This document shows positions 24,555-32,338 of a DNA stretch of 64,000 nt, piece after piece; position 1 is the stretch's first letter; every line of letters begins with the position of its first letter. The translations under genes were made by a program, and so were the position numbers. The stretch covers positions 493,974-557,973 of the forward strand of contig NZ_KE332392.1 in NCBI RefSeq assembly GCF_000409775.1, in the 5' to 3' direction. The notes under the pieces were generated by a model. It searched no databases and had not been told where the DNA came from. It saw only the letters and a program-made list of their open reading frames with translations. The stretch comes from Litchfieldella anticariensis FP35 = DSM 16096. GTDB lineage: Bacteria; Pseudomonadota; Gammaproteobacteria; Pseudomonadales; Halomonadaceae.

Positions 24555-25130
24555 ATGAACCTGCAAAAATTCTCTCCGTGGAACTGGTTCAAGAGCGAAG
24601 CGCGCGAGAACACCGGGTCTTCCGTTCCGGTTTCACAAGCGGTCGAGCCGCGGAGCACGGCGATTTCACCGCTATGGCAGATGCACCGCGATCTGGACAG
24701 GTGGATGGACGATACGTTGCGCCAGTTCGGCATACCGGGCTTTGACGATCGCCTCCCTGGTTTTGGCGATCGCTTCGGTACCTTGAGCGGCTTCTTGCGG
24801 CCGAGCGTGGATATCGCTGAGCGTGACAACGAGTACCGCATCAGTGTCGAAGTGCCAGGGGTCGAGGAAAAGGATATCAAGCTCTCCCTGGATGAACATC
24901 GCTTGCTAATCGAAGGTGAAAAGCGTCAAGAAAGCAGCAGTGCTCAGGAAGACCGGTATCAGCGTGTCGAGCGCATCTATGGCAGTTTCCGGCGGGTGCT
25001 GGATCTGCCTGAGGATGCCAAGGTCGAGGATATCAAGGCGACCTTCAACAATGGGGTATTGACCGTCACGCTGCCACGCGACCCTTCGGTTCAGCCGCGA
25101 CAGCGTGAGATCCCCATCCAGTCTCAGTGA
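24555..25130 (+). CDS. Hsp20/alpha-crystallin small heat-shock protein
   Basis: This 191-residue chaperone has a variable N-terminus (MNLQKFSPWNWFKSEA) and the alpha-crystallin domain at about 85-180: PSVDIAERDNEYRISVEVPGVEEKDIKLSLDEHRLLIEGEK, ending with FNNGVLTVTLPRD, followed by a short tail. It holds unfolding proteins in a refoldable state. AAGGAGGTG stands before the ATG at 24555. Its terminator has been split by an IS3-family element 34 bp after the stop. Confidence 0.93.
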   Translation: MNLQKFSPWNWFKSEARENTGSSVPVSQAVEPRSTAISPLWQMHRDLDRWMDDTLRQFGIPGFDDRLPGFGDRFGTLSGFLRPSVDIAERDNEYRISVEVPGVEEKDIKLSLDEHRLLIEGEKRQESSSAQEDRYQRVERIYGSFRRVLDLPEDAKVEDIKATFNNGVLTVTLPRDPSVQPRQREIPIQSQ

Positions 25131-25149
25131 TAGCTATGCTTGAATGATG

Positions 25150-25163
25150 ACGGCCCGCCTATT
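25150..25163 (+). terminator. 5' arm and loop of the hsp20 terminator, interrupted by an insertion sequence
   Basis: ACGGCCCGCC (25150-25159) and TATT (25160-25163) are the left arm and loop. The matching right arm GGCGGGTCGT and the T-rich tail lie at 26614-26632, beyond the insertion. Joined through TATT, the arms make a 9-10-bp stem with one G-T pair, followed by TTTCTTGTTT. Confidence 0.75.
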
Positions 25164-25213
25164 TGAACTGACCCCCGAAAGTTGGACACCGCTCCAACTG
25201 TAGGGGGTTTTGC

Positions 25214-25729
25214 ATGGCGAGGTATTCCAGTGAGTTCAAGTTACAAGTGGTCCTGCACCACGAGAGTCCGGCGGGAGGAAGCAGACGCACAGCGATACAG
25301 TTCGGGCTGGATAGAGGTGTTGTCAGGTCATGGGTAGAGGTCTATCGCCAACATGGTGAGGCAGGATTGGCTCGCCGTACACGCCCCCAGGTCTATGATC
25401 TGGCCTTCAAGCTGAAAGTCGTGCGTTTTCTCGAAGAAGGCGGCTCTCTTCGTGAGGCCAGTGCTTACTTCAACATCCCAGCGCGTACTACCATTAGAGA
25501 ATGGCGGCGCCAGTATGCCTCTCATGGGGTTGACGGCTTGTCTGACCGCCGTGGGAGACCTCGTGTGAAAAAGAAGAAACCGCCATCCTCTGGTACCAAG
25601 GCACCTGACCAGATGTCGCCAGAAGAAATGGCGGAGGAGTTGGCCTATCTGCGAGCAGAGAACGCCTATCTAAAAAAGCTGAAAGCCTTGGCTCAGTCAA
25701 AACGATCAACCGAAGAGAAAAAACGTTGA
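25214..25729 (+). CDS. IS3-family transposase OrfA (DNA-binding)
   Basis: This 171-residue protein has two helix-turn-helix units (~1-55 and ~60-115; the second includes LREASAYFNIPARTTIREW), a lysine-rich linker (RVKKKKPP) and a C-terminal leucine-zipper-like coiled coil (MAEELAYLRAENAYLKKLKAL). This is the IS150 layout, where OrfA binds the ends and pairs with OrfAB. The frame ends in a run of six A at 25718-25723 that could allow a -1 slip into orfB. Confidence 0.9.
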   Translation: MARYSSEFKLQVVLHHESPAGGSRRTAIQFGLDRGVVRSWVEVYRQHGEAGLARRTRPQVYDLAFKLKVVRFLEEGGSLREASAYFNIPARTTIREWRRQYASHGVDGLSDRRGRPRVKKKKPPSSGTKAPDQMSPEEMAEELAYLRAENAYLKKLKALAQSKRSTEEKKR

Positions 25730-26577
25730 TCATCAATGAGCTAAGGCAAAGCCATGCGCTTGCTTACTTGCTGCGTGCAGCTGGCCTTGCGCGTAGCGTC
25801 TATTACTACTGGCGAAAAGTGCTTCAGCGCCCAGATGCTTATGTGTCCGAAAGACAGCTTATCCATCGTATCTTCCATGCCCACAAGGGGCGCTACGGCT
25901 ATCGCCGCATGACGCTGGCCCTTCGGAGGGAAGGCTGTCATCTCAATCACAAGACCGTCCAGAAGTTGATGATACAGGCAGGACTAAAATCAACAGTGCG
26001 ACCCAAGCGTTACCGGTCCTTCCGAGGTGACGAAGGTGGTCTCGCCGCCAACCGTCTACAGCGCCATTTCCGAGCAGACCGTCCGCATCAGAAGTGGGTA
26101 ACAGATATTACAGAGTTCAACATTCGAGGGGAAAAGGTCTTCCTGTCACCGGTCATGGACCTCTATAACCGAGAAATCGTGGCATTCTCTATTGCCCGTA
26201 CCCCTCGGCTGCCGATGGTCATGGCCATGCTGGGTAAAGCCTTGCAGCAGGTCAAAGATGCCGAAGGGCTGGTTCTTCATTCTGATCAGGGCTGGCAGTA
26301 TCAGATGCCTGCCTATCACGCGGCGTTGACCGCTAGAGGAGCCGAGGTCAGCATGTCTCGTAGCGGGAACTGCCTGGACAATGCCGTCATCGAGAACTTC
26401 TTCGGCCTCTTGAAGAGTGAGTTCTTCCATGGCCAGAAATTTACTGGTGTAGAGAGGTTCATCAGGGAACTCCGGGCCTACATACGCTATTACAACCATG
26501 ACCGCATCAAGGCCAACCTAAAAGGCCTGAGCCCTGTGGAATACAGGATCCAGGCCTTGGGGACCGCCACTACCTGA
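25726..26577 (+). CDS. IS3-family transposase OrfB (DDE catalytic domain)
   Basis: This 283-residue frame holds an HTH_21-type region (HAHKGRYGYRRMTLALRREG) and an rve integrase core with the DDE residues in WVTDITEF, LHSDQGWQYQ and NCLDNAVIENFFGLLKSE, the last two acidic residues spaced as in the DD(35)E family. It starts at a TTG inside the end of orfA, in the -1 frame, so the working transposase is probably an OrfAB fusion made by frameshifting at the A run. All catalytic residues are present. Confidence 0.92.
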   Translation: MIINELRQSHALAYLLRAAGLARSVYYYWRKVLQRPDAYVSERQLIHRIFHAHKGRYGYRRMTLALRREGCHLNHKTVQKLMIQAGLKSTVRPKRYRSFRGDEGGLAANRLQRHFRADRPHQKWVTDITEFNIRGEKVFLSPVMDLYNREIVAFSIARTPRLPMVMAMLGKALQQVKDAEGLVLHSDQGWQYQMPAYHAALTARGAEVSMSRSGNCLDNAVIENFFGLLKSEFFHGQKFTGVERFIRELRAYIRYYNHDRIKANLKGLSPVEYRIQALGTATT

Positions 26578-26613
26578 ATCAACCCGTCCAACTATTGGGG
26601 GTCACTTCATATT

Positions 26614-26632
26614 GGCGGGTCGTTTCTTGTTT
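26614..26632 (+). terminator. 3' arm and T-tract of the interrupted hsp20 terminator
   Basis: GGCGGGTCG followed by TTTCTTGTTT. It pairs with 25150-25159 once the IS and one TATT copy are removed. Alone it cannot form the hairpin, so hsp20 transcripts may read into the IS. Confidence 0.75.
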
Positions 26633-26646
26633 GGCTCTTTACGACG

Positions 26647-27447
26647 TCAGGCCGCTTGTTTCCAGGACGACGCAAGTGAGGCGCTGGCCAGCACTAGCAT
26701 GCTCAGGTTGCCGAAACTGAAGCTTTCGTGCAGAGCTTGCATCGGTTGTCCACGCATCGCGCCCATACTCATCAATAGCGGCAGGAAATGCTCTGGTGTC
26801 GGGTGGGCATAGCGGGCATGGGGCGCCAGGCGTTGCCAGTTGGCGATAGCTTTCAGGTCGCCCGCTTCGGCAGTATCGCGCGCCCAGGCATGGAATTCCC
26901 GGGCCCAGGCATCCGGCTCGGCGAATTCTGTTTTGCGATCGCCCAGGTTATGGGTGGCGGCCCCGGAGCCGACCAACCACAAATTCTCACGCTCGGCGTA
27001 TTCGCCCAGGCGTGCCGCGATCTTCAGTTGTTGATCGGTGTCGAGCGCTATGGGTACGCTGACCGGTAGCAGCGGTACCTTGGCATCGGGCCACAGCAAT
27101 GAGAGCGGCGACCAGACGCCGTGATCCAAGGGGCGTGACGGGTCAAGCGCTGCGTCGATCCCGTTTTCCTGCAGTGCCTGAGCGAGATCTCTAGCGGTAT
27201 CCGGCATTCCTGGGGCCGGGTAATGCATCCGATACAAGGCTTCGGGAAAACCGTAGAAATCATGCAGTGTCTCGGGATGTGCTGCCGAACCCAGCGTCAG
27301 GTTCGGTGTCTCGAAGTGTGCCGAGATCACCAAGGCGCCTTTTGGCCGTGGTAACCGCTTGCCCAGCGCGACCAGGAAGTCCCGAGCCGGATGGTCGCTG
27401 AGCACCAGGCTTGGCGAGCCATGCGAAATGAACAGTGAGTGCAGCAT
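26647..27447 (-). CDS. Extradiol dioxygenase of the DODA/YgiD family
   Basis: This 266-residue enzyme belongs to the LigB-type class III extradiol dioxygenases. The metal-site segments MLHSLFISHGSPSLVL, ALVISAHFETP and LDHGVWSPLSLLWPDAKVPLLPVS are visible, with SGAATHNLGD near the substrate pocket. E. coli YgiD is a close type with 4,5-DOPA dioxygenase activity; the physiological substrate is uncertain. The ATG at 27447 follows GGAG; an upstream GTG at 27459 is less well placed. It converges on the IS and hsp20. Confidence 0.88.
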   Translation of the reverse strand: MLHSLFISHGSPSLVLSDHPARDFLVALGKRLPRPKGALVISAHFETPNLTLGSAAHPETLHDFYGFPEALYRMHYPAPGMPDTARDLAQALQENGIDAALDPSRPLDHGVWSPLSLLWPDAKVPLLPVSVPIALDTDQQLKIAARLGEYAERENLWLVGSGAATHNLGDRKTEFAEPDAWAREFHAWARDTAEAGDLKAIANWQRLAPHARYAHPTPEHFLPLLMSMGAMRGQPMQALHESFSFGNLSMLVLASASLASSWKQAA

Positions 27448-27584
27448 CTTGGGCTCCACGAATATCAGTGAATGGATGCTTTCAGCTTATGCCTTCCCGA
27501 GATGCTGTGTAGCCCATATCCAGCGAATGGTCTCTTGCCCGTTCGGCAATAATTCTCGGCCGATGAGATAGCGGGCGACTGCTC

Positions 27585-28511
27585 TCAGGCACTAGCCGGC
27601 TGACCGCCGTCGCGACGCCGATGAGGTCCGAACAGGCAGGCCAGCAATAGGATGAGGCCTGTAAGGCTGGCGATCATACCGGCTGCACTTAGGGAGGCCT
27701 CGAAGCCTATCCAGCCGGGACCATAACCGGCTAGCACATAGCCAAGCACGGCGGAGATCAGGGCAAATACTTGGCTCCACGCAACCTGCTTGCCGAGATG
27801 GTTGGTCATCAGGCGCGCGGCAGCAGCCGGGCAGATGAACATGGCGATAACGATGATCGAGCCCACCGCGTCAAAGGCGGCGATAGCAGTGATCGCGACC
27901 ATGATCACCAGTAGCAGGTCGGTGAGGACCGGCCGTGCCTGAATGCTGGCGGCGAAAGCCGAATCGAAGCTGCCGACCACCAGCGGTCGCCAAGCCACGA
28001 CCACGAAAGTCAGCACCATCAAACCTACCCAGGCGACCCGCGCAAGTTGGGGCGGTAAATCGGCCAGCGCCTTGGGGTCGAACAGTGACGACCAGTGCAC
28101 GCCCTCGAACCAGATCAGGCTTTCCAGGTTACCGTACAGCGCGTGTTCGACATCGAGATGGACGCCGCTGGCATCGTTCCACTCCAGCATCAGTACGCCA
28201 AGGGCAAAGATGGCGGTGAAGACGACCCCCATGGCAGCGCTGGATTCGACACGTCCCAGGTGTTTGATCAATTCGATCATGGCCACAGTGACCAGCGCGG
28301 CCACTCCAGCGCCGATCATCATTGCCGAGGCGGCCAGAGTGCCTGTTATCAAGAAGCTGGCCACAATGCCGGGCAAGGCGACATGACTGATGGCATCCCC
28401 GATCAGACTCTGGCGACGCAATACCAGGAAATTGCCTAGCAGGGCACAGGTTAGGCTGATGGTCACGGCCACCACCAAGGGCACCAGACTCAGCATCAGG
28501 AAATCGGCCAT
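27585..28511 (-). CDS. Manganese/zinc-type ABC importer, permease
   Basis: This 308-residue membrane protein of the ABC-3 (ZnuB/MntC/SitD) family has eight or nine helices and the loop LLGNFLVLRRQSLIGDAISHVALPGI characteristic of metal-chelate permeases. Its start overlaps the stop of the preceding permease gene by one base (TAATG). It is the last gene of a four-gene operon (binding protein, ATPase, permease, permease). Confidence 0.9.
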   Translation of the reverse strand: MADFLMLSLVPLVVAVTISLTCALLGNFLVLRRQSLIGDAISHVALPGIVASFLITGTLAASAMMIGAGVAALVTVAMIELIKHLGRVESSAAMGVVFTAIFALGVLMLEWNDASGVHLDVEHALYGNLESLIWFEGVHWSSLFDPKALADLPPQLARVAWVGLMVLTFVVVAWRPLVVGSFDSAFAASIQARPVLTDLLLVIMVAITAIAAFDAVGSIIVIAMFICPAAAARLMTNHLGKQVAWSQVFALISAVLGYVLAGYGPGWIGFEASLSAAGMIASLTGLILLLACLFGPHRRRDGGQPASA

Positions 28512-29722
28512 TACGAGGCACTCCTTAGCGGTGAGTGCAGACGCAACTCGAGTAACATCATCATATCCGGAGGCAGGCAGTCACTGATCGGCTCAAGCCC
28601 CAAGTGGTCCAGGTGCGCCGCTTCGTCGGGATACAGAGAGCGATACAACGACCACAACTGCTCCTCATGCTCAGCATCGCGAGCGGCGGCCAACCCCGCT
28701 GGAGTGGGTACGTGATCGCGGCGAATGAAGTCATGACGGCGCAGTACCCGCAGGGTCAGGGTATCGTAGATGGCTTCCCGGCGCGCCATGGCTAAAAGTC
28801 CTTGGCGGAGGTGCACTCTGGTCTTGAAGCGGTAGTGGGCGACCAGCATGGCGATGATGCCACGGCGGGGCGAGATCAAAAGTGATAGCGCGAACAAGGC
28901 AAACGTGCTGAGCACGATCAATGGACCGGTGGGTAGACCTGTACGCACGCTCGACAGCGTGACGCCAAGGTAACCGGCCAAGACGCCGCAGATAGCGGCA
29001 ATGGCCACCATCTGCAGCGGTCGGTCGGTCCAGAAGCGGCCGGTGACGGGGGGGATGATGGTCAAGGCGACGATCAGGATCAGGCCGGTCACCTTCAATC
29101 CGATGACAGTCACGGCAAGCAACAGCATCAGCATCAGTGTGTCGATACGCTGTACTGGGATCCCATTGGTGGTGGCATATTCCGCGTCGAAACACACCAG
29201 CAGGAACTGCCGGCGCAGCATGAAAATGGCGATCAACAGCACTAGGGCGCACACGCCGATGAGCTGGGCTTCGCCGCTCAGCATACCGGCCGTGGAGCCT
29301 ACCAGATAATCGGTCAGACCGGCCTGACCGCCGGTATTCATTGCCTGAATCGCGGTAATCAGTACGACTCCCAAGCCGAATAGTGTCGACAGTACGGCGC
29401 CGATGGCGGCGTCCTCGCCCAGACGTGTGCGCTCACTGATGTTTTGGACTCCCCATAGCCCGAAGGCGGCGCTGAGCCCTGCCCCTATCATCAGCCCTGG
29501 TAGCCAGCGACCGTTATCGAATAGCGCCGCCATGACGATGAAGGCCAGCATCAGTCCCGGCAGTGTGGCATGGCTGATCGCATCGCTGACCAGCGAGCGT
29601 TTACGTAGCAGGATGAAGCTGCCGATCATGCCAGCGCTGGCGCCGAGCAGCATGGCCCCTAAGGTGACCAAAGAGGTGTTGTAGCCGGCAGAAAAGGTCA
29701 GGGCACGTAACCAGACATCCAT
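28511..29722 (-). CDS. Manganese/zinc-type ABC importer, permease fused to a DtxR/MntR-like domain
   Basis: This 403-residue protein has an ABC-3 permease domain (~1-285, with ILLRKRSLVSDAISHATLPGLML) and a ~115-residue cytosolic tail. The tail (HLRQGLLAMARREAIYDTLTLRVLRRHDFIRRDHVPTPAGLAAARDAEHEEQLW) resembles the winged-helix and dimerisation parts of DtxR/MntR metal repressors. Such tails occur in some SitC-type permeases; whether they sense metal is not known. The ATPase gene ends five bases upstream. Confidence 0.9.
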   Translation of the reverse strand: MDVWLRALTFSAGYNTSLVTLGAMLLGASAGMIGSFILLRKRSLVSDAISHATLPGLMLAFIVMAALFDNGRWLPGLMIGAGLSAAFGLWGVQNISERTRLGEDAAIGAVLSTLFGLGVVLITAIQAMNTGGQAGLTDYLVGSTAGMLSGEAQLIGVCALVLLIAIFMLRRQFLLVCFDAEYATTNGIPVQRIDTLMLMLLLAVTVIGLKVTGLILIVALTIIPPVTGRFWTDRPLQMVAIAAICGVLAGYLGVTLSSVRTGLPTGPLIVLSTFALFALSLLISPRRGIIAMLVAHYRFKTRVHLRQGLLAMARREAIYDTLTLRVLRRHDFIRRDHVPTPAGLAAARDAEHEEQLWSLYRSLYPDEAAHLDHLGLEPISDCLPPDMMMLLELRLHSPLRSAS

Positions 29723-29726
29723 GACC

Positions 29727-30527
29727 TCACGCCTCCTGCGTCGCAGATGACGGTGCCACGATGCGCTCGATCTGCAATGGACTCAGGCGACCGCCGTAGG
29801 TCTCCTGAAGGGTCGCCTCGGTGAACATGTCATCCACGGGGCCTGCCGCAATGCGACGCACGTTGAGTAGCAGCACATGATCGAAGTAGTCGCGAACCGT
29901 GGACAGGTCGTGGTGCACGCACAGCAAGGTCTTGCCCTGTTGCTTGAGGGCTTTCAAGACTTCGACGATGGCTTTCTCGGTCGCCGCATCGACTCCAGCG
30001 AAGGGTTCGTCGAGAATCGTCAGGTCAGCCGACTGAGCCAGAGCCCGGGCCAGAAAGACACGCTGCTGCTGACCACCGGAGAGCTGTCCGATCTGGCGTT
30101 TGGCGAAGGACTCCATGCCGACTCGGGAAAGGCACTCCATTGCTTTGTCGCGATGTCGGCGCCGCGTGAGTTGCCACCAGCGCAAATCACGAAATAGCCC
30201 CATCACCACGACATCGAGCACAGTGGCGGGGAAGTCCCAATCGACGCTGCTGCGTTGTGGAACATAAGCGACATGGTGGCTTTGCTTCGCATAAGGTTCG
30301 CCATAGACCAGCACTTCGCCAGACAGTCGACGCTTGATACCTAGAGCGGCTTTGAGCAGTGTGGACTTGCCAGCCCCATTAGGGCCGACGATGGCACTGA
30401 GGCTGCCGGGCGGGATGACGAAGTCCACGGAGTAAATCACAGGTTTCTGGCCATAGCTCACGGTTAGCCCATGTATCGCCAGAGGGCTTTCGGCGATGAC
30501 GGGATCCTCGATACGACTGGCTTTCAC
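29727..30527 (-). CDS. Manganese/zinc-type ABC importer, ATP-binding protein
   Basis: This 266-residue ATPase has Walker [10 protein letters not shown], signature LSGGQQQR, Walker [13 protein letters not shown] and H-loop VHHD, all canonical. The segment [22 protein letters not shown] is typical of the Mn/Fe (MntB/SitB) branch rather than ZnuC. Its ATG overlaps the stop of the binding-protein gene (ATGA). Confidence 0.92.
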   Translation of the reverse strand: MKASRIEDPVIAESPLAIHGLTVSYGQKPVIYSVDFVIPPGSLSAIVGPNGAGKSTLLKAALGIKRRLSGEVLVYGEPYAKQSHHVAYVPQRSSVDWDFPATVLDVVVMGLFRDLRWWQLTRRRHRDKAMECLSRVGMESFAKRQIGQLSGGQQQRVFLARALAQSADLTILDEPFAGVDAATEKAIVEVLKALKQQGKTLLCVHHDLSTVRDYFDHVLLLNVRRIAAGPVDDMFTEATLQETYGGRLSPLQIERIVAPSSATQEA

Positions 30528-31498
30528 AGGCTGTCCTCGCGGTTGGTGCTCAGCTTGCCACTCATGCCGTCAGACGGGGCGTCGCCGCCAAGGGCGCGGG
30601 CGATGGTGGTGACATTATGGTCGATCATGCCGATGTAGGTTCCTTCATAGGTACCCGGGGCTCCCATGGCATCGGAATAGAGTTCTCCCCCAATCTTGAC
30701 CTCCCAATCCTGTGCCGCTGCACCTTCCACCAAGGCGCGGATATTGCGTTCGGAGACCGAGGATTCGACGAAGATGGCGCCAATCTTTTGTTCCACCAGT
30801 AAGTTCACTAGTGTCTCAATGCGCGCCAAGCCAGCTTCACTTTCGGTCGAAAATCCCTGAATACCCTCCACTTCGTAGCCATAGGCATCGCCAAGATAGC
30901 CGAAGGCGTCATGTGCCGTGACCAATACCTGAGCCGACTCCGGTACGCTGCCAAGCACTTTCCTGGCGTAGTCCTCCAGTGTCCTCAGGCGCTCGAGAAA
31001 GGCGTCGGCATTGGCCTTGAAATCGTCGCGAGCCTCGGGGTTCAGCTCGATCAGTGCATCGCGTGTCGTTGTGACGACGTAGCGCCAGCGTCCGGGATCC
31101 ATCCAGACGTGAGGATCCCAACGATCGGTGTACTCTTGGTCTGCCCGGCGTCGTTCATCGGGGACGGCTTCTCCTACTGCGAATACCGGCTTACGCTGGG
31201 ACAGGCGGTCGAGAAATTCCATGAGTTGGGCCTCGAGGTCCAGTCCATTCCAGAACACCGCATCAGCCTGGGTCATGGCCGAGATGTCGTTACGCGTCTG
31301 GCGATAGAGGTGAGGATCCACACCAGGTCCCATTAGACTCCGTACCGAGACATGTGCGCCGCCGACCTGGTTCAGGGTGTCGGCAATCATGCCGGTGGTG
31401 GCAACAATTTGCAGTGGAGGGGATTGAGCATGGCCAGTGTTCCAGAATATGGCCAACAAGACAGGCAGCGAGATCTTGGCGAAGCGAAGAAACGGCAT
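30524..31498 (-). CDS. Manganese/zinc-type ABC importer, periplasmic binding protein
   Basis: This 324-residue TroA/MntC-type protein has a signal peptide ([18 protein letters not shown]). Likely metal ligands are the His in [10 protein letters not shown], the His in WDPHVWMDP (or TAHDAFGY), the Glu in IFVESSVS and the Asp in LYSDAMG. The His-rich loop common in zinc-specific ZnuA is absent, which together with the ATPase type favours manganese. It is the first gene of the operon. Its upstream region carries a tandem 17-bp repeat. Confidence 0.9.
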   Translation of the reverse strand: MPFLRFAKISLPVLLAIFWNTGHAQSPPLQIVATTGMIADTLNQVGGAHVSVRSLMGPGVDPHLYRQTRNDISAMTQADAVFWNGLDLEAQLMEFLDRLSQRKPVFAVGEAVPDERRRADQEYTDRWDPHVWMDPGRWRYVVTTTRDALIELNPEARDDFKANADAFLERLRTLEDYARKVLGSVPESAQVLVTAHDAFGYLGDAYGYEVEGIQGFSTESEAGLARIETLVNLLVEQKIGAIFVESSVSERNIRALVEGAAAQDWEVKIGGELYSDAMGAPGTYEGTYIGMIDHNVTTIARALGGDAPSDGMSGKLSTNREDSL

Positions 31499-31561
31499 TC
31501 AGTCATCCTGTGTCAGTGATCGATATCCTTGTCAAGCTACACCTGAAAACCGTCTACGCCC

Positions 31562-31595
31562 GTTGTCTTCTTGAAATGGTTGTCTTCTGGAAATG
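31562..31595. repeat. Tandem 17-bp direct repeat upstream of the metal importer operon
   Basis: GTTGTCTTCTTGAAATG (31562-31578) is followed directly by GTTGTCTTCTGGAAATG (31579-31595), 16 of 17 identical. It lies 64 bp upstream of the binding-protein start in the divergent gap with the ybaN gene. A regulator-binding role is possible but unproven. Confidence 0.6.
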
Positions 31596-31794
31596 GCTGT
31601 GACGACTTGACAGGCAAATGCTCAACTCCTTTTTCCTTACGCTACACTCTTAGCAGGTAAAGTGTTCATTGAACGATCCTAGCCCGTCGATAGGGCATTC
31701 GAATTTCCAATAGCCAAGCATTCGCGCTTCAATGACACAAGCTTAGCCGACATCTGCCTGAACATTTGAGTGGCAGACACAAGGAGAATGCTCG

Positions 31795-32235
31795 GTGCCA
31801 CAGTTTCAGCCGATCCACCACTTGCTGCATCCCATGCGCAATACCTTGTACCTGGCACTGGCCGGGTCGAGTTTTGGCCTGGGGGTGGTGGGCGTCTTCC
31901 TTCCGTTGATGCCAACCACGTGTTTCATGCTATTGGCTGTATGGGCGGCATCCAAGGGCTCGCCACGTTTTGCCAGTTGGATTCGTTGCCATCCACGCTT
32001 TGGCCCGCCGATCGTTGCTTGGGAAAGCGAGCGAGCCATTCCACGCCCTGCCAAGTGGATCGCTCTGATCATGCTGGTATTGTCCATGATATTGCTCGCT
32101 TTTACCGTTGATGTTCTGGCGCTCAAAGTGGCATTGCTGGTGTCATTGAGTCTACTGGGAATATGGATCGTCACCCGGCCCGAGCCTCGTCCGGCCACGT
32201 CGCTCATGGCCACGTCGCGCTTTCGCCAGCGCTGA
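31795..32235 (+). CDS. ybaN: YbaN-family DUF454 inner-membrane protein
   Basis: This 146-residue protein has the DUF454 signature LGVVGVFLPLMPTTCFMLLAVWAASKGSPRFASWI and three or four membrane helices. Function is unknown. The GTG at 31795 follows AAGGAGA; an ATG at codon 14 (MRNTLYLALAG) is the alternative start. It is divergent from the metal importer, and pepN follows after about 100 bp. Confidence 0.88.
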   Translation: MPQFQPIHHLLHPMRNTLYLALAGSSFGLGVVGVFLPLMPTTCFMLLAVWAASKGSPRFASWIRCHPRFGPPIVAWESERAIPRPAKWIALIMLVLSMILLAFTVDVLALKVALLVSLSLLGIWIVTRPEPRPATSLMATSRFRQR

Positions 32236-32276
32236 TACCCTCATTGTCGCTGACATTGTGGCAGATGACGCTGACT

Positions 32277-32306
32277 TTGAGTCAGTCGCCCCTGGCGCCG
32301 TACAAT
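32277..32306 (+). promoter_or_regulatory. Candidate sigma-70 promoter for pepN
   Basis: TTGAGT (32277-32282), 18-bp spacer, TACAAT (32301-32306), 33 bp before the pepN start. The -35 box lies within a small inverted repeat CTGACT-TTG-AGTCAG. Confidence 0.5.
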
Positions 32307-32338
32307 GATCGGCGATTACCGAACAGGAGCGTTCCTCG

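Larger units (their letters stand above)
25164..26609 (+). mobile_element. IS3-family (IS150-group) insertion sequence, apparently intact
   Basis: The 1446-bp element is bounded by 24-bp terminal inverted repeats (25164-25187 and 26586-26609, 21 of 24 identical, ending TGAACTGACCCCC / TGAAGTGACCCCC). It carries two overlapping frames, orfA and orfB, in the usual -1 arrangement. TATT on both sides (25160-25163 and 26610-26613) is the target duplication. The well-preserved repeats, duplication and open frames suggest recent insertion. It lies in the loop of the hsp20 terminator. Confidence 0.93.
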
